Notes under the pieces: generated by a model
What the model was told of the DNA's origin: nothing
The model's database searches: none
What the model saw: only the letters and a program-made list of their open reading frames with translations
Made by a program: the position numbers and the translations under genes
Assembly (NCBI GenBank): GCA_014529385.2
Contig: CM043947.1
Span: forward strand, 133,193,891 to 133,257,890
Source of the DNA: Adiantum capillus-veneris
Taxonomy: Eukaryota; Streptophyta; Polypodiopsida; Polypodiales; Pteridaceae
Direction of reading: 5' to 3'
Length of the DNA: 64,000 nt
In this document: piece after piece, positions 34,975-49,900 of the stretch
Layout of the letters: each line of letters opens with the position of its first letter
Position numbering within the stretch: the first letter of the stretch is position 1

Positions 34975-37900
34975 CAAGTTCCACCACTTGTTCAAGCTAG
35001 ATCTAAGCAAGTATACATAGTGATCATTTAAGCTAGTAAACTAAGGGAAGGGAGAAGTAAGGTCCACCACTTGTCCAAGCTCAGCTCTAGACAACATGGA
35101 GAGATTCGAGGTCTACTAATTGTCTAATATAGGCTAACTATATTGAAACATAGAGAGAAGCAAAGGTCCACCACTTGTCCAATCTAGGGTCCATTGAAAC
35201 ATGGAGAGAAGGATGCTCCACCATTTGTCCAAAATAGGCTCCATTGAAACATGAAGAGAAGCAAGATGCACCATGTCTTTGAGATGCTAGGCTCCATTGA
35301 AATACCTTAAACCCATGATATTTTGTATATGTGGGGTTTAAATTCAAGGTCCACCACTTGTCCAACCTATTATCCCTAGTAGCATGAGTGGTTTGGTCTC
35401 AAGATTCACCACTTTTCCACTCTATGTCATTATATTAAGAAGATCTGGGTGTTAAGGTCCACCACTTGTCCAACCTATAAGGCTATATCTTAAATGGTAT
35501 TATTTACCACCACTTGGAATGCACATGATGGGTTTTACATAGGGGTATGGTTCCAAGGTCCACCACTTGTCCAAGCTAACTCTATTGAAACATAGAGAGA
35601 ATCAAAGGTCCACCACTTGTCCAAGCTAGGCTCCATTGAAACATGGAGAGAAGGATGCTCCACCATTTGTCCAAGCCAGGTTTGATTGAAACATGAAGAG
35701 AAGCAAGCTGCACCATGTCTCCAAAATGCTAGGCTCCATTGAAATATCTTAAACCCATGATATTTCGTACATGGGGGGTTTACATTCAAGGTCCACCACT
35801 TGTCCAACCTATTATCACTAGTAGCATGAGTGGTTTGATGTCAAGATTCACCACTTTTCCACTCTATGTCATTATATTAAGAAGATCTGGGTGTTAAGGT
35901 CCACCACTTGTCCAACCTATAAGGCTATATCTTAAAGGGTATTCTTTCTCACCACTTGGAATGACCATGATAGGTTTTACATGGGGGTTTGGTTCCAAGT
36001 TCCACCACTTGTCCAAGCTAACTCTATTGAAACATAGAGAGAAGCAAAGGTCCACCACTTGTCTAAGCTAGGGTCCATTGAAACATGGAGAGAAGGATGC
36101 TCCACCATTTGTCCAAGATAGGCTCCATTGAAACATGAAGAGAAGCAAGCTGCACCATGTCTCCAAGATGCTAAGATCCATTGAAATACCTTAAACCCAC
36201 GATATTTTGTACATGGGGAGTTTACATTCAAGGTCCACCACTTGTCCAACCTATTATCTCTAGTAGCATGAGTGGTTTGGTCTCAAGATTCACCACTTTT
36301 CCACTCTATGTCATTACGTTAAGAAGATCTGGGTGTTAAGGTCGACCACTTGTCCAACCTATAAGGGTATATCTTAAAGGGTATTCTTTCTCACCACTTG
36401 AAATGTCCATGATATGTTTTACATGGGGGTTTGGCTCCAAGGTCCACCACTTGTCCAAGCTAACTCTATTGAAACATAGAGAGAAACAAAGGTCCACCAC
36501 TTGTCCAAGCTAGGCTCCATTGAAACATGGAGAGAAGGATCCTCTACCATTTGTCGAAGCTAACTCTATTGAAACATGGGGGGTTTACATTCAAGGTCCA
36601 CCACTTGTCCAACCTATTAACGCTAGTAGCATGAGTGGTTTGGTCTCAAGATTCACCACTTTTTCACTCTATGTCATTATATTAAGAATATTTGGGTGTT
36701 AAGGTCCACCACTTGTCCAACCTATAAGGCTATATCTTAAGGGTTATTCTTTCTCACCACTTGGAGTGACCAGCATAGGTTTTACATGGGGGTTTTGTTT
36801 CAAGGTCCACCACTTGTCCAAGCTAACTCTATTGAAACATAGAGAGAATCAAAGGTCCACCACTTGTCCAAGCTAGGGTCCATTGAAACATGGAGAGAAG
36901 GATGCTCCACCATTTGTCCAAGATACGCTCCATTGAAACATGAAGAGAAGCAAGCTACACCATGTCTCCAAGATGCTAGGCTCCATTGAAATACCTCAAA
37001 CCCATGATATTTTGTACATGGGGGGTTTACATTCAAGGTCCACCACTTGTCCAACCTATTATCTCTAGTAGCATGAGTGGTTTGGTCTCAAGATTCACCA
37101 TTTTTCCACTCTATGTCATTCTATTAAGAATATCTGGGTGCTAAGGTCCACCACTTGTCCAACCTATAAGGCTATATCTTAAACTTTATTCTTTCTCACC
37201 ACTTGGAGTTACCAAGATAGGTTTTACATGGGAGTTTGGTTCCAAGGCCCACCACTTGTCCAAGCTAACTCTATTGAAACATAGAGAGAAGCAAAGGTCC
37301 ACCACTTGTCCAAGCTAGGCTCCATTGAAACATGGAGAGAAGGATGCTCCACCATTTGTCCAAGATAGGCTCCATTGAAACATGAAGAGAAGCAATCTGC
37401 ACCATGTCTCCAAGATGCTAGGCTCCATTGAAATACCTTAAACCCATGATATTTCGTACATGGGGGGTTTACATTCAAGGTCCACCACTTGTCCAACCTA
37501 TTATTCTTAGTAGCATGAGTGGTTTGGTCTCAAGATTTACCACTTTTCCACTCTATGTCGTTATATTATGAAGATCTAGGTTTTAAGGTCGACCACTTGT
37601 CCAACCTATAAGGCTAGATCTTAAAGGGTATTATTTCTCACCACTTGGAATGACCATGATATGTTTTACATGGGGGTTTGGTTTCAAGGTCCACCACTTG
37701 TCCAAGCTAACTCTATGGAAACATAGAGAGAAGCAAAGGTCCACCACTTGTCCAAGCTAGGCTCCACTGAGACATTTAGAGAAGGATGATCCCCCATTGG
37801 TGGAAGATAGGCTTCATTGAAACATGAAAAGAAGCAAGTTGCACCATGTCTCCAAGATTCTAGGATCCATTGAAATACCTTAAACCCACGATATTGTTTA

Positions 37901-40900
37901 CATGTGGGGTTTAACGTCAAGGTCAGTCACTTTTCCAAGCTATTATCCCTAGTAGCATGAGTGGTTTGGTCTCAAGATTCACCACTTTTCCACTCTATGT
38001 CATTATATAAAGAAGATCTAGGTGTTAAGGTCGACCACTTGTCCAACCTATAAGGGTATATCTTAAAGGGTATTCTTTCTCACCACTTGAAATGTCCATG
38101 ATATGTTTTACATAGGGGTTTGGTTCCAAGGTCCACCACTTATCCAAGCTAACTTTATTCTTCTCATAGAGAGAAGCAAAGGTCCACCACTTGTCCAAGC
38201 TAGGCTCCATTGAAACATGGAGAGAAGGATGCTCCACCATTTGTCGAAGCTAACTCTATTGAAACATGGAAGGTTTACATTCAAGGTCCACCAGTTGTCC
38301 AACCTATTAACGCTAGTAGCATGAGGGGTTTGGTCTCAAGATTCACCACTTTTTCACTCTGTGTCATTATATTAAGAATATTTGGGTATTAAGGTCCACC
38401 ACTTGTCCAACCTATAAGACTATATCTTAATGGTTATTCTTTCTGACCACTTGGAGTGACCATGAAAGGTTTTACATGGGGGTTTGGTTCCAAGGTCCAC
38501 CACTTGTCCAAGCTAACTCTATTGAAACATAGAGAGAAGCAAAGGTCCACCACTTGTCTAAGCTAGGGTCTATTGAAACATGGAGAGAAGGATGCTCCAC
38601 CATTTGTCCAAGATAGACTCCATTGAAACATGAAGAGAAGCAAGCTGCACCATGTCTCCAAGATGCTAGCCTCCATCGAAATACCTTAAACCCACGTTAT
38701 TTTGTACATGGGGAGTTTACATTCAAGATCAACAATTTGTCCAACCTATTATCGCTAGTAGCATGAGTGGTTTGCTCTCAAGATTCACCACTTTTCCACT
38801 CTCTGTCATTATATTAAGAATATTTGGGTGTTAAGGTCCACCACTTGTCCAACCTATAAGACTATATCTTAATGGTTATTCTTTCTCACCCCTTGAAAGA
38901 CTATATCTTAATGGTTATCCCTAGCTATTATTGCTAGTAGCCTGAGTGGTTTGGTCTCAAGATTCACCACTTTTATTAAGAATATGTGGGTGTTAAGGTC
39001 CACCACTTGTCCAACCTATAAGGCTACATCTTAAAGGTTATTCTTTCTTACTACTTGGAGTGACCATGATAGGTTTTACATGGGGGTTTGGTTCCAAGGT
39101 CCACCACTTGTCCAAGCTAACTCTATTGAAACATAGAGAGAAGCAAAGGTCCACCCCTTGTCTAAGCTAGGGTCCATTGAAACATGGAGAGAAGGATGCT
39201 CCACCATTTGTCCAAGGTAGGCTCCATTGAAACATGAGGAGAATCAAGGTGCACCATGTCTCCAAGATGCTAGGCTCCATCGAAAAACATTAAACCCACG
39301 ATATGTCGTAGATGAGGGGTTTACATTCAAGGTCCAACACTTGTCCAAGCTATTATTGGTAGTAGCCTGAGTGGTTTGGTCTCAAGATTCACCACTTTTC
39401 CACTCTATGTCATTATATTAAGAATATGCGCGTGTTAAGGTCCACCACTTGTCCAACCTATAAGGCTACATCTTAAAGGTTATTCTTTATTACCACTTGG
39501 AGTGACCATGATAGGTTTTACATGGGGGTTTGGTTCCAAGGTCCACCACTTGTCCAAGCTAACTCTATTGAAACATAGAGAGAAACAAAGGTCCACCACT
39601 TGTCCAAGCTAGGGTCCATTGAAACATGGAGAGAAGGATGCTCCACCATTTGTCCAAGATAGGCTCCATTGAAACATGACGAGAAGCAAGCTGCACCATG
39701 TCTCCAAGATGCTAGGCTCCATCGAAATACATTAAACCCACGATATTTCGTAGATGAGGGGTTTACATTCAAGGTCCACCACTTGTCCAAGCTATTATTG
39801 CTAGTAGCCTGAGTGGTTTGGTCTCAAGATTCACCACTTTTATTAAGAATATGTGGGTGTTAAGGTCCACCACTTGTCCAACCTATAAGGCTACATCTTA
39901 AAGGTTATTCTTTCTTACTACTTGGAGTGACCATGATAGGTTTTACATGGGGGTTTGGTTCCAAGGTCCACCACTTGTCCAAGCTAACTCTATTGAAACA
40001 TAGAGAGAAGCAAAGGTCCACCCCTTGTCTAAGCTAGGGTCCATTGAAACATGGAGAGAAGGATGCTCCACCATTTGTCCAAGGTAGGCTCCATTGAAAC
40101 ATGAGGAGAAGCAAGGTGCACCATGTCTCCAAGATGCTAGGCTCCATCGAAAAACATTAAACCCACGATATGTCGTAGATGAGGGGTTTACATTCAAGGT
40201 CCAACACTTGTCCAAGCTATTATTGGTAGTAGCCTGAGTGGTTTGGTCTCAAGATTCACCACTTTTCCACTCTATGTCATTATATTAAGAATATGCGCGT
40301 GTTAAGGTCCACCACTTGTCCAACCTATAAGGCTACATCTTAAAGGTTATTCTTTATTACCACTTGGAGTGACCATGATAGGTTTTACATGGGGGTTTGG
40401 TTCCAAGGTCCACCACTTGTCCAAGCTAACTCTATTGAAACATAGAGAGAAACAAAGGTCCACCACTTGTCCAAGCTAGGGTCCATTGAAACATGGAGAG
40501 AAGGATGCTCCACCATTTGTCCAAGATAGGCTCCATTGAAACATGACGAGAAGCAAGCTGCACCATGTCTCCAAGATGCTAGGCTCCATCAAATACATTA
40601 AACCCACGATATTTCGTAGATGAGGGGTTTACATTCAAGGTCCACCACTTGTCCAAGCTATTATTGCTAGTAGCCTAAGTGGTTTGGTCTCAAGATTCAC
40701 CACTTTTATTAAGAAAATCTGGGTGTTAAGGTCCACCACTTGTCCAACCTATAAGGCTACATCTTAAAGGTTATTCTTTCTTACTACTTGGAGTGACCAT
40801 GATAGGTTTTACAAGGGGGTTTGGTTCCAAGGTCCACCACTTGTCCAAGCTAACTCTATTGAAACATAGAGAGAAACAAAGGTCCACCACTTGTCCAAGA

Positions 40901-43900
40901 TAGGGTCCATTGAAACATGCAGAGAAGGATGCTCCACCATTTGTCCAAGATAGGCTCCATTGAAACATGACGAGAAGCAAGCTGCACCATGTCTCCAAGA
41001 TGCTAGGCTCCATCGAAATACATTAAACCCACGATATTTCGTAGATGAGGGGTTTACATTCAAGGTCCACACTTGTCCAAGCTATTATTGCTAGTAGCCT
41101 GAGTGGTTTGGTCTCAAGATTCACCACTTTTATTAAGAATATGTGGGTGTTAAGGTCCACCACTTGTCCAACCTATAAGGCTACATCTTAAAGGTTATTC
41201 TTTCTTACCACTTGGAGTGACCATGATAGGTTTTACATGGGGGTTTGGTTCCAAGGTCCACCACTTGTCCAAGCTAACTCTATTGAAACATAGAGAGAAG
41301 CAAAGGTCCACCCCTTGTCTAAGCTAGGGTCCATTGAAACATGGAGAGAAGGATGCTCCACCATTTGTCCAAGGTAGGCTCCATTGAAACATGAGGAGAA
41401 GCAAGGTGCACCATGTCTCCAAGATGCTAGGCTCCATCGAAAAACATTAAACCCACGATATGTCGTAGATGAGGGGTTTACATTCAAGGTCCACCACTTG
41501 TCCAAGCTATTATTGCTAGTAGCCTGAGTGGTTTGGTCTCAAGATTCACCACTTTTCCACTCTATGTCATTATATTAAGAATATGCGCGTGTTAAGGTCC
41601 ACCACTTGTCCAACCTATAAGGCTACATCTTAAAGGTTATTCTTTCTTACCACTTGGAGTGACCATGATAGGTTTTACATGGGGGTTTGGTTCCAAGGTC
41701 CACCACTTGTCCAAGCTAACTCTATTGAAACATAGAGAGAAACAAAGGTCCACCACTTGTCCAAGCTAGGGTCCATTGAAACATGGAGAGAAGGATGCTC
41801 CACCATTTGTCCAAGATAGGCTCCATTGAAACATGACGAGAAGCAAGCTGCACCATGTCTCCAAGATGCTAGGCTCCATCGAAATACATTAAACCCACGA
41901 TATTTCGTAGATGAGGGGTTTACATTCAAGGTCCACCACTTGTCCAAGCTATTATTGCTAGTAGCCTGAGTGGTTTGGTCTCAAGATTCACCACTTTTAT
42001 TAAGAATATGTGGGTGATAAGGTCCACCACTTGTCCAACCTATAAGGCTACATCTTAAAGGTTATTCTTTCTTACTACTTGGAGTGACCATGATAGGTTT
42101 TACATGGGGGTTTGGTTCCAAGGTCCACCACTTGTCCAAGCTAACTCTATTGAAACATAGAGAGAAGCAAAGGTCCACCCCTTGTCTAAGCTAGGGTCCA
42201 TTGAAACATGGAGAGAAGGATGCTCCACCATTTGTTCAAGGTAGGCTCCATTGAAACATGAGGAGAAGCAAGGTGCACCATGTCTCCAAGATGCTAGGCT
42301 CCATCGAAAAACATTAAACCCACGATATGTTGTAGATGAGGGGTTTACATTCAAGGTCCAACACTTGTCCAAGCTATTATTGGTAGTAGTCTGAGTGGTT
42401 TGGTCTCAAGATTCACCACTTTTCCACTCTATGTCATTATATTAAGAATATGCGCGTGTTAAGGTCCACCACTTGTCCAACCTATAAGGCTACATCTTAA
42501 AGGTTATTCTTTATTACTACTTGGAGTGACCATGATAGGTTTTACTTGGGAGTTTGGTTCCAAGGTCCACCACTTGTCCAAGCTAACTCTATTGAAACAT
42601 AGAGAGAAACAAAGGTCCACCACTTGTCCAAGCTAGGGTCCATTGAAACATGGAGAGAAGGATGCTCCACCATTTGTCCAAGATAGGCTCCATTGAAACA
42701 TGACGAGAAGCAAGTTGCACCATGTCTCCAAGATGCTATGCTCCATCAAAATACATTAAACCCACAATATTTCATAGATGAGGGGTTTACATTCAAGGTC
42801 CACCACTTGTCCAAGCTATTATTCCTGGTAGCCTAAGTGGTTTGGTCTCAAGATTCACCACTTTTATTAAGAATATGTGGGTGTTAAGGTCCACCACTTG
42901 TCCAACCTATAAGGCTACATCTTAAAGGTTATTCTTTCTTACTACTTGGAGTGACCATGATAGGTTTTACATGGGGGTTTGGTTCCAAGGTCCACCACTT
43001 GTCCAAGCTAACTCTATTGAAACATAGAGAGAAACAAAGATCCACCACTTGTCCAAGCTAGGGTCCATTGAAACATGGAGAGAAGGATGCTCCACCATTT
43101 GTCCAAGATAGGCTCCATTGAAACATGACGAGAAGCAAGCTGCACCATGTCTCCAAGATGCTAGGCTCCATCGAAATACATTAAACCCACGATATTTCGT
43201 AGATGAGGGGTTTACATTCAAGGTCCAACACTTGTCCAAGCTATTATTGCTAGTAGCCTGAGTGGTTTGGTCTCAAGATTCACCACTTTTATTAAGAATA
43301 TGTGGATGTTAAGGTCCACCACTTGTCCAACCTATAAGGCTACATCTTAAAGGTTATTCTTTCTTACTACTTGGAGTGACCATGATAGGTTTTACATGGG
43401 GGTTTGGTTCCAAGGTCCACCACTTGTCCAAGCTAACTCTATTGAAACATAGAGAGAAGCAAAGGTCCACCCCTTGTCTAAGCTAAGGTCCATTGAAACA
43501 TGGAGAGAAGGATGCTCCACCATTTGTCCAAGGTAGGCTCCATTGAAACATGAGGAGAAGCAAGGTGCACCATGTCTCCAAGATGCTAGGCTCCATCGAA
43601 AAACATTAAACCCACGATATGTCGTAGATGAGGGGTTTACATTCAAGGTCCAACACTTGTCCAAGCTATTATTGGTAGTAGCCTGAGTGGTTTGGTCTCA
43701 AGATTCACCACTTTTCCACTCTATGTCATTATATTAAGAATATGCGCGTGTTAAGGTCCACCACTTGTCCAACCTATAAGGCTACATCTTAAAGGTTATT
43801 CTTTATTACCACTTGGAGTGACCATGATAGGTTTTACATGGGGGTTTGGTTCCAAGGTCCACCACTTGTCCAAGCTAACTCTATTGAAACATAGAGAGAA

Positions 43901-46900
43901 GCAAAGGTCCACCCCTTGTCTAAGCTAGGGTCCATTGAAACATGGAGAGAAGGATGCTCCACCATTTGTCCAAGGTAGGCTCCATTGAAACATGAGGAGA
44001 AGCAAGGTGCACCATGTCTCCAAGATGCTAGGCTCCATCGAAAAACATTAAACCCACGATATGTTGTAGATGAGGGGTTTACATTCAAGGTCCAACACTT
44101 GTCCAAGCTATTATTGGTAGTAGTCTGAGTGGTTTGGTCTCAAGATTCACCACTTTTCCACTCTATGTCATTATATTAAGAATATGCGCGTGTTAAGGTC
44201 CACCACTTGTCCAACCTATAAGGCTACATCTTAAAGGTTATTCTTTATTACTACTTGGAGTGACCATGATAGGTTTTACTTGGGAGTTTGGTTCCAAGGT
44301 CCACCACTTGTCCAAGCTAACTCTATTGAAACATAGAGAGAAACAAAGGTCCACCACTTGTCCAAGCTAGGGTCCATTGAAACATGGAGAGAAGGATGCT
44401 CCACCATTTGTCCAAGATAGGCTCCATTGAAACATGACGAGAAGCAAGCTGCACCATGTCTCCAAGATGCTAGGCTCCATCGAAATACATTAAACCCACG
44501 ATATTTCGTAGATGAGGGGTTTACATTCAAGGTCCACCACTTGTCCAAGCTATTATTGCTAGTAGCCTGAGTGGTTTGGTCTCAAGATTCACCACTTTTA
44601 TTAAGAATATGCGCGTGTTAAGGTCCACCACTTGTCCAACCTATAAGGCTACATCTTAAAGGTTATTCTTTATTACCACTTGGAGTGACCATGATAGGTT
44701 TTACATGGGGGTTTGGTTCCAAGGTCCACCACTTGTCCAAGCTAACTCTATTGAAACATAGAGAGAAACAAAGGTCCACCACTTGTCCAAGCTAGGGTCC
44801 ATTGAAACATGGAGAGAAGGATGCTCCACCATTTGTCCAAGATAGGCTCCATTGAAACATGACGAGAAGCAAGGTGCACCATGTCTCCAAGATGCTAGGC
44901 TCCATCGAAATACATTAAACCCACGATATTTCGTAGATGAGGGGTTTACATTCAAGGTCCACCACTTGTCCAAGCTATTATTGCTAGTAGCCTGAGTGGT
45001 TTGGTCTCAAGATTCACCACTTTTATTAAGAATATGCGGTGTTAAGGTCCACCACTTGTCCAACCTATAAGGCTACATCTTAAAGGTTATTCTTTCTTAC
45101 CACTTGGAGTGACCATGATAGGTTTTACATGGGGGTTTGGTTCCAAGGTCCACCACTTGTCCAAGCTAACTCTATTGAAACATAGAGAGAAGCAAAGGTC
45201 CACCCCTTGTCTAAGCTAGGGTCCATTGAAACATGGAGAGAAGGATGCTCCACCATTTGTCCAAGGTAGGCTCCATTGAAACATGAGGAGAAGCAAGGTG
45301 CACCATGTCTCCAAGATGCTAGGCTCCATCGAAAAACATTAAACCCACGATATGTTGTAGATGAGGGGTTTACATTCAAGGTCCACCACTTGTCCAAGCT
45401 ATTATTGCTAGTAGCCTGAGTGGTTTGGTCTCAAGATTCACCACTTTTCACTCTATGTCATTATATTAAGAATATGCGCGTGTTAAGGTCCACCACTTGT
45501 CCAACCTATAAGGCTACATCTTAAAGGTTATTCTTTATTACCACTTGGAGTGACCATGATAGGTTTTACATGGGGGTTTGGTTCCAAGGTCCACCACTTG
45601 TCCAAGCTAACTCTATTGAAACATAGAGAGAAACAAAGGTCCACCACTTGTCCAAGCTAGGGTCCATTGAAACATGGAGAGAAGGATGCTCCACCATTTG
45701 TCCAAGATAGGCTCCATTGAAACATGACGAGAAGCAAGCTGCACCATGTCTCCAAGATGCTAGGCTCCATCAAAATACATTAAACCCACGATATTTCGTA
45801 GATGAGGGGTTTACATTCAAGGTCCACCACTTGTCCAAGCTATTATTGCTAGTAGCCTGAGTGGTTTGGTCTCAAGATTCACCACTTTTATTAAGAATAT
45901 GTGGGTGTTAAGGTCCACCACTTGTCCAACCTATAAGGCTACATCTTAAAGGTTATTCTTTCTTACTACTTGGAGTGACCATGATAGGTTTTACATGGGG
46001 GTTTGGTTCCAAGGTCCACCACTTGTCCAAGCTAACTCTATTGAAACATAGAGAGAAGCAAAGGTCCACCCTTGTCTAAGCTAGGGTCCATTGAAACATG
46101 GAGAGAAGGATGCTCCACCATTTGTCCAAGATAGGCTCCATTGAAACATGACGAGAAGCAAGCTGCACCATGTCTCCAAGATGCTAGGCTCCATCGAAAT
46201 ACATTAAACCCACGATATTTCGTAGATGAGGGGTTTACATTCAAGGTCCACCACTTGTCCAAGCTATTATTGCTAGTAGCCTGAGTGGTTTGGTCTCAAG
46301 ATTCACCACTTTTATTAAGAATATGTGGTGTTAAGGTCCACCACTTGTCCAACCTATAAGGCTACATCTTAAAGGTTATTCTTTCTTACTACTTGGAGTG
46401 ACCATGATAGGTTTTACATGGGGGTTTGGTTCCAAGGTCCACCACTTGTCCAAGCTAACTCTATTGAAACATAGAGAGAAGCAAAGGTCCACCCTTGTCT
46501 AAGCTAGGGTCCATTGAAACATGGAGAGAAGGATGCTCCACCATTTGTCCAAGGTAGGCTCCATTGAAACATGAGGAGAAGCAAGGTGCACCATGTCTCC
46601 AAGATGCTAGGCTCCATCGAAAAACATTAAACCCACGATATGTCGTAGATGAGGGGTTTACATTCAAGGTCCACCACTTGTCCAAGCTATTATTGCTAGT
46701 AGCCTGAGTGGTTTGGTCTCAAGATTCACCACTTTTCCACTCTATGTCATTATATTAAGAATATGCGCGTGTTAAGGTCCACCACTTGTCCAACCTATAA
46801 GGCTACATCTTAAAGGTTATTCTTTATTACCACTTGAGTGACCATGATAGGTTTTACATGGGGGTTTGGTTCCAAGGTCCACCACTTGTCCAAGCTAACT

Positions 46901-49900
46901 CTATTGAAACATAGAGAGAAACAAAGGTCCACCACTTGTCCAAGCTAGGGTCCATTGAAACATGGAGAGAAGGATGCTCCACCATTTGTCCAAGATAGGC
47001 TCCATTGAAACATGACGAGAAGCAAGGTGCACCATGTCTCCAAGATGCTAGGCTCCATCGAAATACATTAAACCCACGATATTTCGTAGATGAGGGGTTT
47101 ACATTCAAGGTCCACCACTTGTCCAAGCTATTATTGCTAGTAGCCTGAGTGGTTTGGTCTCAAGATTCACCACTTTTATTAAGAATATGCGCGTGTTAAG
47201 GTCCACCACTTGTCCAACCTATAAGGCTACATCTTAAAGGTTATTCTTTATTACCACTTGGAGTGACCATGATAGGTTTTACATGGGGGTTTGGTTCCAA
47301 GGTCCACCACTTGTCCAAGCTAACTCTATTGAAACATAGAGAGAAACAAAGGTCCACCACTTGTCCAAGCTAGGGTCCATTGAAACATGGAGAGAAGGAT
47401 GCTCCACCATTTGTCCAAGATAGGCTCCATTGAAACATGACGAGAAGCAAGGTGCACCATGTCTCCAAGATGCTAGGCTCCATCAAAATACATTAAACCC
47501 ACGATATTTCGTAGATGAGGGGTTTACATTCAAGGTCCACCACTTGTCCAAGCTATTATTGCTAGTAGCCTGAGTGGTTTGGTCTCAAGATTCACCACTT
47601 TTATTAAGAATAAGCGGTGTTAAGGTCCACCACTTGTCCAACCTATAAGGCTACATCTTAAAGGTTATTCTTTATTACACTTGGAGTGACCATGATAGGT
47701 TTTACATGGGGGTTTGGTTCCAAGGTCCACCACTTGTCCAAGCTAACTCTATTGAACATAGAGAGAAGCAAAGGTCCACCCTTGTCTAAGCTAGGGTCCA
47801 TTGAAACATGGAGAGAAGGATGCTCCACCATTTGTCCAAGGTAGGCTCCATTGAAACATGAGGAGAAGCAAGGTGCACCATGTCTCCAAGATGCTAGGCT
47901 CCATCGAAAAACATTAAACCCACGATATGTCGTAGATGAGGGGTTTACATTCAAGGTCCAACACTTGTCCAAGCTATTATTGCTAGTAGCCTGAGTGGTT
48001 TGGTCTCAAGATTCACCACTTTTCCACTCTATGTCATTATATTAAGAATATGCGCGTGTTAAGGTCCACCACTTGTCCAACCTATAAGGCTACATCTTAA
48101 AGGTTATTCTTTATTACCACTTGGAGTGACCATGATAGGTTTTACATGGGGTTTGGTTCCAAGGTCCACCACTTGTCCAAGCTAACTCTATTGAAACATA
48201 GAGAGAAACAAAGGTCCACCACTTGTCCAAGCTAGGGTCCATTGAAACATGGAGAGAAGGATGCTCCACCATTTGTCCAAGATAGGCTCCATTGAAACAT
48301 GACGAGAAGCAAGTTGCACCATGTCTCCAAGATGCTAGGCTCCATCGAAATACATTAAACCCACGATATTTCTAGATGAGGGGTTTACATTCAAGGTCCA
48401 CCACTTGTCCAAGCTATTATTGCTAGTAGCCTGAGTGGTTTGGTCTCAAGATTCACCACTTTTATTAAGAATATGTGGGTGTTAAGGTCCACCACTTGTC
48501 CAACCTATAAGGCTACATCTTAAAGGTTATTCTTTCTTACTACTTGGAGTGACCATGATAGGTTTTACATGGGGGTTTGGTTCCAAGGTCCACCACTTGT
48601 CCAAGCTAACTCTATTGAAACATAGAGAGAAGCAAAGGTCCACCACTTGTCCAAGCTAGGGTCCATTGAAACATGGAGAGAAGGATGCTCCACCATTTGT
48701 CCAAGATAGGCTCCATTGAAACATGAGAGAAGCAAGCTGCACCATGTCTCCAAGATGCTAGGCTCCATCGAAATACATTAAACCCACGATATGTCGTAGA
48801 TGAGGGGTTTACATTCAAGGTCCAACACTTGTCCAAGCTATTATTGCTAGTAGCCTGAGTGGTTTGGTCTCAAGATTCACCACTTTTATAAGAATATGTG
48901 GGTGTTAAGGTCCACCACTTGTCCAACCTATAAGGCTACATCTTAAAGGTTATTCTTTCTTACCACTTGGAGTGACCATGATAGGTTTTACATGGGGGTT
49001 TGGTTCCAAGGTCCACCACTTGTCCAAGCTAACTCTATTGAAACATAGAGAGAAGCAAAGGTCCACCCCTTGTCTAAGCTAAGGTCCATTGAAACATGGA
49101 GAGAAGGATGCTCCACCATTTGTCCAAGGTAGGCTCCATTGAAACATGAGGAGAATCAAGGTGCACCATGTCTCCAAGATGCTAGGCTCCATCGAAAAAC
49201 ATTAAACCCACGATATGTCGTAGATGAAGAGTTTACATTCAAGTTCCAACACTTGTCCAAGCTATTATTGGTAGTAGACTGAGTGGTTTGGTCTCAAGAT
49301 TCACCACTTTTCCACTCTATGTCATTACATTAAGAATATGCGCGTGTTAAGGTCCACCACTTGTCCAACCTATAAGGCTACATCTTAAAGGTTATTCTTT
49401 ATTACCACTTGGAGTGACCATGATAGGTTTTACATGGGGGTTTGGTTCCAAGGTCCACCACTTGTCCAAGCTAACTCTATTGAAACATAGAGAGAAACAA
49501 AGGTCCACCACTTGTCCAAACTAGGGTCCATTGAAACATGGAGAGAAGGATGCTCCACCATTTGTCCAAGATAGGCTCCATTGAAACATGACGAGAAGCA
49601 AGCTGCACCATGTCTCCAAGATGCTAGGCTCCATCGAAATACATTAAACCCACGATATTTCGTAGATGACGGGTTTACATTCAAGGTCCACCACTTGTCC
49701 AAGCTATTATTGCTAGTAGCCTGAGGGTTTGGTCTCAAGATTCACCACTTTTATTAAGAATATGTGGGTGTTAAAGTCCACCACTTGTCCAACCTATAAG
49801 GCTACATCTTAAAGGTTATTCTTTCTTACTACTTGGAGTGACCATGATAGGTTTTACATGGGGGTTTGGTTCAAGGTCCACACTGTCCAAGCTAACTCTA